Below, piece after piece: positions 49,612-63,653 of a stretch of DNA of 64,000 nucleotides. The notes below the pieces were generated by a model. It was not told the origin of the DNA. It saw nothing but the letters and a program-made list of their open reading frames with translations, and did no database searches. Position 1 is the first letter of the stretch, and the number at the start of each line of letters is the position of its first letter. This DNA comes from Nymphalis io (Eukaryota > Arthropoda > Insecta > Lepidoptera > Nymphalidae): contig NC_065896.1 in assembly GCF_905147045.1 (NCBI RefSeq), positions 2,753,001 to 2,817,000 of the forward strand. Reading direction: 5' to 3'. Made by a program: the position numbers and the translations under genes.

Positions 49612-49895
49612 TGCCTCGTTGGTCTAGTGGCTACGTGTAAGGCCGTAGAACCAGTCCAAATCCTAGGTCGGACTAATAAAAAGTTATTGAGTTTTTCTGT
49701 TGAAAATTCTCAGTAGCAGCCCGGAGTCTGGAAGTTGGAAGTGTGTACATTGCCGTCATATCGGATTATGAGAGTTAGGGAATAAAGAGTGCACCTGTGT
49801 TTGCGCACACGCTGGTGCACTATAAAATCTCCTGCGTAGTTGCCTAATCTCTCTTAAGATTGGCGGCCGTGGCCGAAATCGGTCTGGAGGACAAT
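49612..49895 (+). mobile_element. Family-3 SINE, tRNA-derived, full length
   Basis: Head CTCGTTGGTCTAGTGGC (A box) and GTCCAAATCCTAGG (B-box region), body with AGCAGCCCGGAGTCTGG, and 3' part GCACCTGTGTTTGCGCACAC..CTCTCTTAAGATTGGCGGCC. A tRNA-headed SINE of about 285 bp. Confidence 0.85.
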
Positions 49896-51679
49896 ATATA
49901 TAAACTAATATGTAATGAAATTAAAATACTAAACACTATATAAACTAATAAGAAAGAGCTATTGAGCTTGTAAGGGCTAAACAATTTTTCCACCCCTACA
50001 CTCATTCATTTAATAAGGAAATTACTAATACTATATTGCTTTAAAATAATTTGGATTATTCTTAGCACTATTATGCACTATTTTATCTAACTAAGTTTAT
50101 ATAAAAATATGAAGAAACGAAAATACGCTTGTATATTGTAAACAAATTATTTTCTCTCCTTATAATTGTATTCTACCTAGTCGAAAATATACTCAGGGTA
50201 CAGTCCTATGGGACTCACATTTTCGAGAATGGAATTGTTTGAAAATTTATATAATTTATACATCATATGTAGAACAATCGTTTGTTTTTATTTAGACCGT
50301 GTTGATTTAAATTGGTGTTTTTCCTATATAATTTTATTGAGTACATAGTATAATTAATTTAAGAAAATAAACCGCATGTGAAATTTGTACTATTCAGAAC
50401 GAATTTATATGTATAACTCTTAGGCAAATAATAAATTGATGATTTTTTAATAACGTAGATTTGAAAAAAAAACCTGTTTTAAAAGTAATAATATATAATT
50501 ATATATATCGAAAATTGTTTTACTAATAATTAAGTATGTTTTATAAAACAAGTGGAAAACTTGCAAAAAATAAATAGATCATTTTTTTTTCTTCTCCTTA
50601 TTTACACTACAGGCTGTCTCGTGTCTAGTTCGTTCTTTTAAAAGGTTTGTTTGTTTTTTAAAGGTTTGTTCTTTTAAGTCTTTCAGATAAGTGATCGTTG
50701 CGAGCGTGATCGTGAATGAAAATTTTAATGCAATTTTCATTTCAGATGACCAATTATTCACCATGGATGGCTCGAGATACAAATACTAAAGAAAATAAAA
50801 TGAAATTCTCGCAAAGCAATAGCACCAAGTGAATATTTATCACAGCAGTGTTAAGAAAAAGAACGAGCTATTTTTTCATGATAAAAAAAACATATTGTAA
50901 CCATAACATTAAATACGAACTGTAATATCCCTATAAACGTTTTAATAGACATTTTTATATTATAAAGGTGGACAGTTTGTTATTTATTAGGAAATATTAT
51001 AAACCATATAACTTAACGCTACGAGTATAAGTAGGCAAATTATATTACCATCAAGATAAAAAAATATGATAAGCCGTATGAAATAGGTATGCATTTACGT
51101 ATAATCCAAATTCTCAGAAACAACGTCACAGAAATTATATAATTATAGTTACATAACTTTGAAATATAGCTTAAATTAACATTTGCAACATTTATTTTCA
51201 CACTTTGATATTTTATAAACTTCTATATACAACTTAAAAGCAAAGGAAATATATAAGAAATTCCGTGCCTTTGTGCACAAGGACAAAGTTTCAAGGATAA
51301 GTTGTAGTCACGGCTTTGTTTCAATGGAAGGCCAAATGTCTTTGAGCGAACTCGTAATATTTTATGCAAATGTGTATTTGTGATCTATCCAGATGTCGAA
51401 GTGTAATAAAAATAGATCGAGAGTAACGATTAACCTATGCGTTAGAAAGAATAGCTAGATATACAGTTGGTTGATAATGCCTCTTCGAAGTGGAGGCAAT
51501 TTTGTGAGAATAAAAACTTTTTTTGGAATGCATAATAAAATATGTCTAGTTGGTCTTTTGTCATAAAACAATTGGACCTCAAACTAATATCATTTTTAAA
51601 CATCAGCATCGAGTCACTAGCATATCGGGAATTAAGATGTAGTTTAGTTATACCAAACATAGCAATTTAGCAGCGTAGC

Positions 51680-51750
51680 GGGTTAAGCTCCAATCCTTCT
51701 CCTCAAAATAGAGTGGAGGCCTAAACTCAACAGGTAATTTACAGGTTTTT
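51680..51750 (+). repeat. Family-2 SINE tail fragment
   Basis: GGTTAAGCTCCAATCCTTCT to GGAGGCCTAAACTCAACAGG, as in the fragment at 41929. Confidence 0.65.
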
Positions 51751-54700
51751 GCTTTAATTTTTTGTATCGAACAGGAAACAAACATACAAGAAGAACGCGT
51801 TAAAATAATGTTAATACTTGTAACGAGGTATTGGATAATTGTTTTTAAAAGTATGATCGAAAAGCTGTGCGTTGGCAATTAATTGTTTAATTGAGCCGAA
51901 TTATTTATAGTTAAAACATAACTCGTTAACTTCGTGATTTAATGATTGACAATATAGTTAATTAAAAGCAACTCGTTCTATACAATAATAATGAAATTAC
52001 TAAATAAATAATTCGAATGCATTGTTTTTTGTGTTTCTGATTTTATATATCATATAATATTCATTATATTTTTACTTTTTAAATATCTTTGTGAGCAAAC
52101 CGAATCGATTTTAGAAAAAAGTAACAATATTTGAAATGATGATTATTGTTAATGTTTTCCCATTAGACATAAATATGCAATGCTTTTGATAAATATTTTC
52201 GTAATATGAAAATTTTCTGACACATGTAGTAACAGTTTAGAAAAAAGAAAATTTGAGAAAGAAAGTAAGTTATTCCAGTAAGCAAGCGTATGTGAAGTCG
52301 ATGTCCCCGGGCGGAGAAAATACATCTTCGAAGTTTGTTATTTCGTCGTCAATTCTGAATTTCAATCTCGTGAGATAAACCGACGACAGCTTTCAGTTAA
52401 ATTGAAAAATTCAGATGAGAAACATTAAATATTATGGCAATTACAACCAGTACTATTAAAAAAAAGTATTATGGCTTTCATCGTTTCGAAAATAGAGGTT
52501 TTTTTGCATTTGCTTTGCTATACTTGGCAAATAGTTCTCATGATATATTGAAATATTTTAAGAAATTGGTATTTATTTAACATAACATTACATAGTTTTA
52601 ACTAGAACTACCAGTTTAGGTAAGAGAATGATGGTATTCGTATTTGAATGCCAAATGAAGAATATTATTTTTGTGAAAATTTTGATTAAAATATTATAAT
52701 AAAAGCTTCAATCTATACTAATAAAGCCCGAGACGTTTTTTTGTAATGCCTAACTGAAAAAAAACCTTTAGTGGTTGTTTTTATCATAAAACTTATACCA
52801 AAAGATGAAGCACGTTTTGAAAATGGTTTTATTATATAATAGCATAGATTATTGACGTGAAAAGCTTAAATTGCATGTTCCTGTATTTCATATTTAGCGA
52901 TTATCATTTTCTTCATCAGTACACTTCCTGAATTCGAGTCTTATCATGATATATATTATTTTTAAAACATTTTATCGTAAGTAAATCAAAATACATTCAA
53001 TTCCAATCCATAAGGTGATTGAAATTGTTATCGTTACGCTTTGCATGTAATTTCTACATTAGCCTATTATAAAATAATGCTTATTTATTTTAACCTAGAA
53101 ATCTAAATAATCATATTTTTGAGCATAACTATTTAGCTTAATATGTAGGTACTCTAAATCTAGTTTTTAAAATATAAATGTACACAAATTGTTTAAGTTT
53201 TTTTTACAGTATAAGGAAATGTACTATTGTGTAATTAAATTGTTGTCCGTGCTTGTTGTGTATCTTTTCTATTATAAGAATTTACGTTATTGTTTATGTG
53301 TCGTTTGTCACATGTTTTAAACGTATTCTTTACATACTACGTGAATGTTTTATAAAGTGGAAAATGAATAATTACAAATTTTATTTATAATTTTATTTAC
53401 AATTCTTCCATTGGACAAATAAAAACGTGCACTTATCCCAATATAAATCAGAGATGAATACGATGTAGGTTAATGTAATTCGAGAGCTTTATTCGTAACG
53501 CCATATTTTTACCATTGTTATCCCTCGGTCATGAACCCAGCGGCCATTTTATTTCCACCCTCATATATTTCATTCCCTGAAAACCTCGAACGGACGGTTA
53601 AAATGGCTTCTTAGTGAGAATTGCTTGTACAAAATTGGCATAACAAAAATTTAACTACCAATAAATTTTATATGCATTCCATTTGTTTAATATGTTTAAT
53701 GTTTTATTTTATTAAGTTGTGACACACATTGGCACTGTAAGAAATCCTTTTTTTCTGTAGTTATACTGACGTTGAAATGATATGCTAAATATGTATTGTA
53801 CAACAAGACTCGTAAAACAGAAAGGACAATTTCATATTTAGAGTCGCTGACAGTAAGAACTAACAACAGTACAGTGTGGCAGAATTGCATTTGTCACGCG
53901 CAGAATTTTTCACCACTAACAATGAGTTCACCATCACCATAAAATAAAATAAAAGAGACAATTTAATCATACAAAATTTAAATATGTTTGTGCGTATTTG
54001 AACCCGATAGATAGTTAAAATCCGCATAAGTGGACTAAGCCTAATCGGTTCCGATATGCTGATATACTATGTATATATATTATAGTGGAGTAGTTATTTT
54101 TGTACAAACATATGAATATTTCAATAAATCTACCTGAAACTATTGTATCACATTTGAATTGAATATTTGAACACAACATGTAAATGATTTTATACTTCAA
54201 TAAAACTTATTTAAAATAAAGAGAAACTCAAGTTTTACATTTCATGTAGAATATTTTGTGTTTGTGTCACACACAAGCTTTATTAACATTCTGCTGACAT
54301 TTAGCTCAGCGTAGATACGACACGTAGAACATTAAGTATATAAATCATGGTGGCAAATTAATCTATGGAGATGTACTATATTAGTGTTTGCACGTGCTTT
54401 GCCTATAATAAAGTACGTAAATATATCGTAAGGAAAATCAGCTTAATTTTTGTAGACTTAAAGTTGATAATATACTTGCATTAACTGACTGATTACTTTA
54501 TGTAATTAGTATATAGATAAATAAATAAATATATGTATATGTTTATTTTTTTAGAGAATACACACAGATAAGATTGTGCCAATTTAACTATCGTTTTTTA
54601 TTGTTATATTAAATCTGTTATTTTGTTTAATTCAAAAGTTATTTTTGTATTTTGAGGCAATCAACTTTTACAAATTTATGAGACCTTCCATTTAATAACT

Positions 54701-54974
54701 TACAGTGGCAAATTATATTAAAAAGTTAGACGGCAAATTTCGTCTGGAATAATAAAACGAATTATTAGGTCTCATTTATTTACTTTTCATGCCTAATACG
54801 ATAAGCCAGAATTATCATTCATCACCGAGCTTATTCGACATCGCATCAATCTTCATTTCCCATTTTCTTTTGAATGGATTCGAGTTTTTTGTCTTTTCAA
54901 TGGTAACATATTTACATAATCGTAAGAAATATTTAAAAATGCAATCAATTCTAACCCAAAATGAAAAATAGCTC

Positions 54975-55260
54975 ATTTTTTTTTACTTATAGAATAGGAA
55001 GGCGGACGAGCGTATGGTCCACCTGATAATAAGTGGTCACCAACGCCCATAGATATTGGCATTGTAAGAAATGATACCCATCGCTTACATCACCAATGCG
55101 CCACCAACCGTGGGAACTAAGATGTTATGTCCCTTTTGCCTGTAATTACACTGGCTCACTCACCCTTCAAACCGGAACACAGCATTACCAAATACTACTG
55201 TTTTGCGATCGAATATCTGATGCGTGGGCGGTGAGCTTGCACAAAGCTCTACCACCAGTA
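54975..55260 (-). mobile_element. Family-1 SINE, near full length
   Basis: T run then TATAGAATAGGAAGGCGGAC on the left and GCTCTACCACCAGTA on the right, with a short deletion of the GGTACCTACCCAGAC part. Confidence 0.88.
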
Positions 55261-57124
55261 TTTTTTTTCTTACCGACATCTTATCGAGTATTATAGTACA
55301 AATAAAAATGCCATATGAGTCCAATCGAGTTGTTTTTTCCTTTTTTAATTTTTCCGTTATTGTTAATTCCAGTTAAATTTTGTTATTATTATTTTTATTA
55401 ACGGCATAATAATAGTAAGGGCTAAGTAAGCTGTTTTACCCGTAACATAATTAAAATCCAGAATTATTAAAGCAATTTAAATTGAGCCGTACTGAACAAG
55501 CCACCTCTACAAATATAACGCAGATTATATAATCGAAATCGGCATCACATTATTGAGATATAAAACCAAAAAAAACATACAATAATGATGGCCTTATAGT
55601 CCTTGTTCCCGACTTTCTACATACCGTCAAAGAATAATAAATGGTTCTACCTGGGATTTATTACGATTTAATAAAGTTAGTAAATCGTCTAAATCAGTGT
55701 AGTTCTATACGAAAAAGAAAAAAAGCACACGCGTCGACATGTATAACCTCCTTCTTTTTGAAGTCGGTTAATTATATGAAGTCATTTAATTAAAAAAAAA
55801 AACAAAGTTGTTTGTAAAATAAGTATGAAATTATATTTGAGGTAAATATTTTACTTCCAATGCATGTTTTTTAGTTATTTATATTTCCAAGAAATATTTA
55901 GTGCTTCAAAATAGTTAATGATTGATTGTAACATTTGTGGTAACGAAGAAACATTTAGTATTTTGTTTAATATACATAGATGCCTGTGAATATCCCTAGC
56001 GCATTGTGCAATATGTAATATTCGTGGTATTTCTCCTTTACACATTTGCATAATACCACTTACAAAGACATTGTTCGTAGTAAACTTCGTGGCGCAGCTA
56101 CGAGTCTACGATCATTACCTCATATAATCTACAAGTGCTACGAAGTTGTTATCAAGGAACTAGAAGTAAGTTGTGATAATGTTTTACACTAGAATTACTT
56201 TTTGAATAACTTAGAAGAGAAAGCAAAGTCTACAACAAAGGATTATGCAAACGGTCTTGAAAGTTTTGAATAATATAATACCAAGATCATCATTTTTTCA
56301 TAAAGATTATTTTATTTAAGTTAGCACATTTATGAACGATAACATGTATACTTCCCATTTCTAAACAAAAACGTAACTTTTATTCAATATGATGAACTGG
56401 TATCAATTTGCACAGGTATAGACACATCGTAGCGACTGTTTTGAATAATGTTAAATAAACAACCCTTATTGAAATTGCGCTCGCAATCGATCGATTATGG
56501 AGTGACGATGGCTCGGGGTGAACACCCCTGGGTTCGTAATACTGTTGCTAGCGAGGTGATACCGTTTCTATGTGTTGTTATAGAGACGACGATTAATTAA
56601 TTAAATTACAATACGAAGACATTGAAGGTATAAGTTTTGTTCTTATCATTAACGTGTAACAATAAATCAATTATCGAATAATATATTTCGTTGAAGACTT
56701 ACTGGATTAAAAGGGGTTGATATCATTGTTATCAAAAGATATATTTAGTTAAATACTTTTGAATTGTCCAATACTTAAATATTATATTGCCAAGCTAGTT
56801 TCTAGAGTATGAAATATAGTAATATATTATATGTATATGTACGACACAGAAATGAAACTTTTATACGTTACGTTATATGAAAACGAAACACTTAAAAATG
56901 AATTTATTAGTAGTTAATAACTTTTTTATATATTGTCTATTACCTACATAAGCTTCTTTTAACAAGAAGTTAATTAACAAATCCAGACTCACAAATACAG
57001 CAGCTTATAATCCTGTTTTAGTTCATTTTTAAAATCAACTATTTTCAAAATAGGTTGTTACTGTAATATTAGGGATCAATGAAATCATTTATATTTAATT
57101 ACTAACTATATATAATTTATTTTA

Positions 57125-57245
57125 CTAGTTTGCGCCCACGGCTTCACGCGCGTGTTCAAAAAGTGGTTTAGTCGTAAAAGCACAACAAACAGACACAAAG
57201 AGTTTATCTCGTATTGTATTATTATAGATTTAGTAGTATAGGTTA
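57125..57245 (+). repeat. Remnant of an abundant lepidopteran interspersed repeat
   Basis: TTTGCGCCCACGGCTTCACG at one end and AAAGCACAACAAACAGACAC then ATTATAGATTTAGTAGTATA at the other, with most of the middle lost. Confidence 0.55.
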
Positions 57246-58384
57246 TCATTGCAAGAAAAAAAGGTTTGACATATTATGTGAATTCTTGGAGAATATTTTT
57301 TCTGGTTGTTGGGTTTCGCCACCAAGCGGATTGTTAAAGCACAAATGCTGATAATTATTAATTTTACATTTACCTATAAATAATATTATAATTCATGTTA
57401 AAAAATATATATACAATTAATGTATAATATACAATATTAAAGAGATGGTTAATGAGTTTGGAGTTAATATTCGTTGATTTTCATAAAGGATACATAACTC
57501 TAATTGTATATGTTTACTACATAAATATGGTTGATGCAAAAATATAACAACTGAGTTTCATGTATTACCTAATATTTCCTATATTCCTTATTATCCTATA
57601 TTCCTTTTTCGTAGAATTTAAATTTAATCTTGAAAAATGTCGATTCAAATATTCTTTTAAGAGCCAATACAAAAACATCTCTGAAACAGCTCTGAAGACA
57701 CCCAAGAATTCATATACGCAGCCCTAATTTCTGTCACAAATCACAATACCATTTGACAAAATGATTAGTTAAAAGAATGTTCAAGTATAATATAACAACA
57801 TGAAAATAAAAAAAAAACTGTTACAAACAAAAACAAGTAGGTTTATTGTTTAAATTTCTTCTAGTGGACAGCTCTCTACAATGGGATTGCTTCCGCTTGC
57901 CGAGTTCTGCATTATTTTTCTGCCAACGCCAGACCTTGGTTCGCCCACCCAGCTCGGTGATGCGGTCTTTGTGTAAAATTTGTAAGAAAGATTGTCGCTT
58001 TATTGTATAATTCAGTGTCACATACTTTTATAAAATAAATGCCTTTATCATTCGTGAATACTGTTAGTTATTCATACATATTAAAACACTTTTCAAATAA
58101 CATGCGTTTTTAAACTAAAATTTACAAATATTTTTGGTACCATGGTTTCATGCGTACCTACTATGTAGAATCATGTCATATATTCTAATATTATTAGAGT
58201 ATAAAGCGCTTCAATTACATTATATAAATAAAAATACATTTGCTAAAAATTAATTTATCAAAGTCTACAAACTAGTAATGTCGTGTTCAATATCATATAA
58301 TTTTGGCTTTAATACTGAAATAAAAGGTTATATTTTCCCGTAACCCGTCAGCCTTAATCTATAAATGAATGTACATGTGAGTAT

Positions 58385-58570
58385 TGTGTCACAGTCTGTC
58401 ACCGTCCCGCCTGTCCCGCGACACGTCCCGCCAGCCGTAATGCGCGCTAATGGAAGCAATTTGCCGTGTTTTGCAAACAGCCGCTTTGACGTTAAGCGCC
58501 TCGGCCTCGGCTACCTCTAATTTGTTTTTATCGACGAAAACGCTTACCGCCATGTGATACCAAACTCGTT
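58385..58570. promoter_or_regulatory. GC-richer island, possible conserved non-coding element or distal promoter
   Basis: About 180 bp far richer in GC than its surroundings, with GTCCCGCCTGTCCCGCGAC and GCAATTTGCCGTG motifs. It has no open frame with a Met start and no match to the repeats of the window. A minus-strand donor (GGCG before GTAAGC at about 58555) could mark a 5' UTR exon of the THSD7A-like gene. Inference only. Confidence 0.25.
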
Positions 58571-59954
58571 GAAAGCGGATGAAATGAAATAGGTACTTTG
58601 AGCTTAGTGGGGAAGTTTGTGAAAAATGTAAGTCATTAAAATACTATTAGGTGAGTACTTTACATATTTTGTATTTTATGTATAGAAAATGCATATTTTT
58701 GTTCGTATAACATGCACGTATTGTTCATCCGATTGTTTTACTTTTATGACACTTGCGTGTAGATTGCTGGTATAGGTCCATCAACTTAGAAAAGGTGGCG
58801 CGCGAGTACCGTCGGCTAATTGCTTAGAAATTTTTTAAAGAGACACTATTTACGCATGCCGACTGGTTATAGTACCAAATATAAAATAGGTAAGAAAATA
58901 GATTAGAATATTTTTATGACCAAAACTTAACGATTGATACCAAATATTTTCGATACAATAAAAAAAACCACAAAACATAAACAATTATTTATGCATGGTC
59001 AATACAAAAATCATTCCATGTTCATTCCTCATCATTCATCATTCCATCCATGACTCGTAAACATTGAATGTACTAAAAAATATTGCGTAAATTTATGTCT
59101 AGACATTAATCACAACAAAATAAAACAAAACTTTCAATTTTGATTTCCATGAAAACATATTTGTTTTGTTAACGAATACAAATAGTTTTTGCATTTGCGT
59201 AAGCGTTTCCTAGAAAGATAAGCTCCGAGATTTACGAGAAACTTTAATTTTTAAAAGGGTTCTCTCGTAAGCTAAAAGCCACAGCCGAGTGCATCATTTC
59301 TTTCTTCTAAGATCTACTTTATCAGTAGAATAAAATACAATGGTAGTGCTCGTAAATGTGACTTTCAAGTTAGAGAGATCCTTGAAATTTTTCAAAGCGA
59401 TTTATGTTTGTAATCCAGAAGTTTGTATAACGAGATGTGTTATCTTGGAGAAAATGTTAAAATAAAATCAAAATATATTATTCCTTCAGTCATTTTTGAA
59501 TCAACATTTTATAATCATGAAAATCAACAAAAGTAGCTCCACGTTTGTTTACCATATATGTTATATGCCTATTTATTAATGTAGATATTATATAGATTGC
59601 CTTATTTATTAATGTTTTTATATGATGTTTATGTTAAATTTAAATGTAATGCAAGATAAAAATATTTAGGAATAAATTTGCAGAGACGGGGCCTTGGTGT
59701 TAGATTTAAAAAAATATCTTTATGATTTTTGGAGATTGTTTAGTAATAACATATTATACTTATATCTATATATCACGATACTGTAAAATTAATTTATCGT
59801 AAAAGTAGAATTTTTATTCTAAAATATCCATTTTGGAAGTAGCGTTTTCATAAAATAATGCTGAAGTAAGTTAAGAAAGAAAGAAAGTACGAATTATTTC
59901 ATAGAGTTGATTTAACTTTTAATTATTGTCCATTTTTTGGTGTCAGTAATACAC

Positions 59955-60140
59955 CAACTTGCCGGAAGTCGTAGGTGCGGCTATGACAGCCTCTTCATTT
60001 CCCCGGTTTCCGGCGGAAGCCGTCAAACCGCCATTTAAAAATCCACTCAGTTGGCACTATACCAAAAACGGCATCGATTCAGAATTTATGCGTTTCTGTT
60101 ACTCGGTCATACGTTCCCAGAGATCTGTATCGTGCTGTAA
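59955..60140. promoter_or_regulatory. GC-richer island of unknown role
   Basis: Contains TTTCCCCGGTTTCCGGCGGA and AAACCGCCATTTAAAAATCC in an otherwise AT-rich stretch. Not a recognised repeat. Confidence 0.2.
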
Positions 60141-60989
60141 AATATCATATGTTTACAAAAGTTGGCACGATGCTAGTTGTAACAAACATTAAAATACAGA
60201 AAAAAACTTTAAACTTTAGCAGTATTCAGTTGGGCTTAAACAAAAGATGAGTTCAGTAGAATAAGAAAATGATTTAAAAAAATAATTTGCTATGGGTTTT
60301 AAATAGAGGATGAAAATTTATATGGAAATTCTTCATTTGTCAAGTAAGAAATATGCTCATTTTTATTTTGTCTTTTATTAATAAATTAAGAAGAATTGTA
60401 TTTCGATCGACTTAGAAGTTGTTTAAAAAAAGGGTTATGTTGCGTAGGTTAACTAAAGACTCTAGAATAAGGTCGGAGGTTTTTTGAGATGTTTTTAAAC
60501 ATATATTATTTACATAGTGAACTTAAATAAGTAAATACAAATCAAAATAAAAAAATACTGCTTTCAGAAATAAAATAGAGTGTATGTTTTTAATAAGCCC
60601 CGAGCTGTTTGAACCAATAAGCCGATCGACGTAAGCAGATTACAGGATGCCTTATCAGGAGGATGCTTGTAAAACACACAAAGATATTTGCTGAAAATAT
60701 TGCTTTTGCGAGTAAATATTTTTATATATTGCAACTTAATAACAGAAAGAAATATTTAGGTCATTTTTCATAAATGTAGTTTAGAATATTCAAGACAAAT
60801 GCAATGACACTTTATTTATCTACAACGAAGCACCAAGCTACCTTTATTTACTACTGATACTTTAAACAGTTATTCACGTTTCTGTGAAATATTACATTTT
60901 TTAAATCAAACTAAATAACATTAAAGTAACGTGACGTTAAATTATTAATATTGCCATAAGTCTTTTAGCCTATAAAGTAATATTTAGCG

Positions 60990-61330
60990 AATTTAGGCCA
61001 CGGCAGCCAATCACACAGTCTAGCCAATTGCGTAGGCGATGTTATACTCGTAGTGCACAAGTGTGTGTGTGTGGAAATATAGCTGCAATTCACATTCCCT
61101 TACTATTATAATTCAATGGTCGATAATCTAACAAGACCGGTGAGAGATTGGCATAGGACTAACAGGTTTATTTATACATTCCCGAGGCACGGAAATGTAA
61201 CAGTCTGAATTGACTCGATTCAGGCTTTTACTTATAATTTTTTTTACAAAAAAACGAAAAAAACTTTTTATTTGCTTGACTCAGGACCTCGAGCCTTATA
61301 ATATAGCTAAGATCAACGAGGCGGTTATTT
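60990..61330 (-). mobile_element. Family-3 SINE, diverged full length
   Basis: From GGCCACGGCAGCCAATC and GTGCACAAGTGTGTGTG through GGCATAGGACTAACAGG and ATTCCCGAGGCACGG to a head remnant ATAGCTAAGATCAACGAGGC, all in reverse orientation. Confidence 0.75.
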
Positions 61331-62042
61331 GAGAATAAGTGATATGGCTAACAAATCGACTTCTATTTGAATATAGCTCATTTATAATTATTTAAGAATA
61401 ATTTATTGTAAATATTTATTCTTTAAGAAAATCGCTGACATATTTTCCTACAAACAAATAAAACATATAAAATGAAGTCCTTCAATCAATGGCAGATATT
61501 TTTATATAAATACAAAAATCATTTAGTATCCCAGCGAAGCTTGCGACATGCCTGATGCCGGTGGACAACAAGCAGAAAATCAATGATAGACAATAAAAAA
61601 AATCTGAACAATATTATTAATATTCTTATTTTATATGGAAACGACGAACGCGACCTCTTGTCTTGTGTCGGTTAATGTACCGCGCATGAATGTTATTTAC
61701 ACATGAAGAGTGTTTGCGTCGAAAACATCCGAGGGGTAACATTTTGCTTATCGGTCCGTGCAGCCTCGCATTACGTACGCATCAGTCTTGTTTATAAATT
61801 ACACTTGTACAGACATAACAAGTGTATGAACATACGTATGTATAATGTATATATATGTCTATATAATGTATTTCGTGTTTATTTTATTTTAATTTGCATC
61901 ATGCAGTAATGTACATATGGAAGATGAAACTTATAAAGAGACGGTGTAAGTTATTTTTATTCTATTATTGATATTTACACAATTATTTCTTTTTACAAAT
62001 GCTTAAAACTCTTATAATAATAATATGGTAATTAATAATAAT

Positions 62043-62275
62043 ATCCTGGGACATTATTCACACACGGCCATCTGATCCCAAATTAAGCAGAGCTCGTGCT
62101 ATGGAAACCAGACAACTGATATACTACATATACTACTTTTTTCGTAAATACATACTTAATTACATAGATAATTAGACCCATACTCAGGATAAACAGACGT
62201 GTTCATGCACAAAAATGTCTGCCCTGGGTAGGAATCGAACCCACAACCTTCGGCGTGTAAGGCAAGTATCTACCA
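62043..62275 (-). mobile_element. Family-4 SINE, tRNA-derived
   Basis: On minus the head reads TAGATACTTGCCTTACACGC and GTTGTGGGTTCGATTCCTAC (a perfect B box). The body ends TTCCATAGCACGAGCTCTGC, then TTAATTTGGGATCAGATGG. A familiar lepidopteran SINE type; only one copy here. Confidence 0.8.
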
Positions 62276-63653
62276 TCAATTAAATTTTAAAAATAATATT
62301 TTATATGTCTGTTTGAGATTGATTATGTACAATGTAGTGAAAAAGTCTCCTGGGTCTTGCTTGTAATCATATATAAAATTGTATCCGTCAGTTAATTGAA
62401 CAAGTATAAAAATATTGTAGGAACACATATATAAAGTATAGTTCTCTGTATTTACAGTCCTTGAGTACGAAATTCGTTCTTATAAAAGCTTTCGAATTTA
62501 CTAGTACAAGCAATTGTTCAAAAATTCGCAATAGTGGCTTCACTAATTTGATTCATTCGTTTTGTGAAAACATATGACGTTCTAATTGACTGTTAGACTG
62601 CTATTCTTATTTTGTCTTTGTTGTCTGGAAGAAATCGTTCCATTTTTACAAGCTTTTTTTAATGTTTTTAGTATTTGTGGATCAAATCTTGCAATAAAGA
62701 AGTAGCAAAATATTCATATTCATGGTTTATTTCATATATTCATTTGATTGAACTCTTGTACGACTTTGCTCTTTTTGGAGATAAGATTGAAAGATACAGT
62801 TTCATAAGTATCTTAAGAGTTCGGTTTCTCTTCACTTGGAATTAATATTTTAAAAAAATAATTTCATGAATAGACACAGACGCTATTACAGTTTAAATAT
62901 ACGTACGTAAAACATTCTTTTTTAAATTAAATTAATATAAAGATTTTCGTGCCCTGGACTTATAATCCTTTGGGGGAGATTTTTTTGTCGGAGAATAGAC
63001 TTTATTTCATGATGTTAAAGTTCATTTTTAGGTGTCACATAAAATTATACGACAAGGGGTCATATTTCGTTAAGAGATGGAAGGCAAAGGAAGTATAAGT
63101 TTCCACCCCCTAAGTGGGATCAAAGGGGGGTGAACGTGAACGAAATTATGTCTTCTGAGCGTTACGCCAAAATGATAAAACCACGAACGTAAATTATAAT
63201 TCGTGTTATCATTTTTATACGACTAATATTTATTTTCTTAAATTAGCACTATATGGTTTTTTTTTGTAAAAAGATTTGGCCTTTACGGTAACTTATATAT
63301 TTTCGTTTGGAAATCAATCTTTTAATAGCTGATAGCGTTTATCATAAATAATGAATCGTTATATTCGGCATTGAAAATTATTTCAAGTTATATTAAATAA
63401 ATACGAAAATAAACATTGTGTTACTTCTTGTTACTTGAGTGATAATTATATTTATTTAATAACCACTTTTATACTCGCCTATTCTTGTTAAGGCGAATAT
63501 TTCTCCTGCTAAGGATATAAAGAATTTTCTCAGATATTCATCTAAAATATGCAGATTTCTCCACGACTTTTTACTTTTTCACAGTGAAGAGCAAGAGGCG
63601 TGGTGACTTATGTCTAGCAGTGAAATGCAATAGGCTGTGTATATCCATAGAAA

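Larger units (their letters stand above)
47001..56000. other. Non-coding: THSD7A-like first intron or upstream, part 2
   Basis: AT-rich, with no supported exon. It contains a (TA)n run at 47163-47192, family-2 pieces at 47628-47935 and 51680-51750, a family-3 SINE at 49612-49895 and a family-1 SINE at 54975-55260. A GC-richer stretch lies at about 52290-52400. Small frames such as 48032-48220 (minus) have no further support. Confidence 0.55.

Noticed and set aside
49612..49690. Possible tRNA gene (CTCGTTGGTCTAGTGGC ..)
   Set aside because: It is the tRNA-like head of a SINE: the body and 3' part continue as in other copies, and the arms do not pair as a true tRNA.
50579..50782. Minus-strand frame with MKIALKFSFTITLATIT, which looks like a signal peptide
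   Set aside because: No phase-1 donor follows it; the hydrophobic run is weak and the sequence continues into Lys-rich low complexity. Not accepted as the missing THSD7A-like first exon.
58540..58640. Possible minus-strand coding exon ending at a GTAAGC donor
   Set aside because: The phase-1 frame has no Met and is closed by a stop just upstream, so it can at best be untranslated.
59959..60192. 77-residue plus-strand frame
   Set aside because: Begins at TTG, has no splice sites and no recognisable family.
62219..62275. Possible tRNA gene on the minus strand with a perfect B box
   Set aside because: Head of a family-4 SINE with a SINE body following; acceptor stem not formed.
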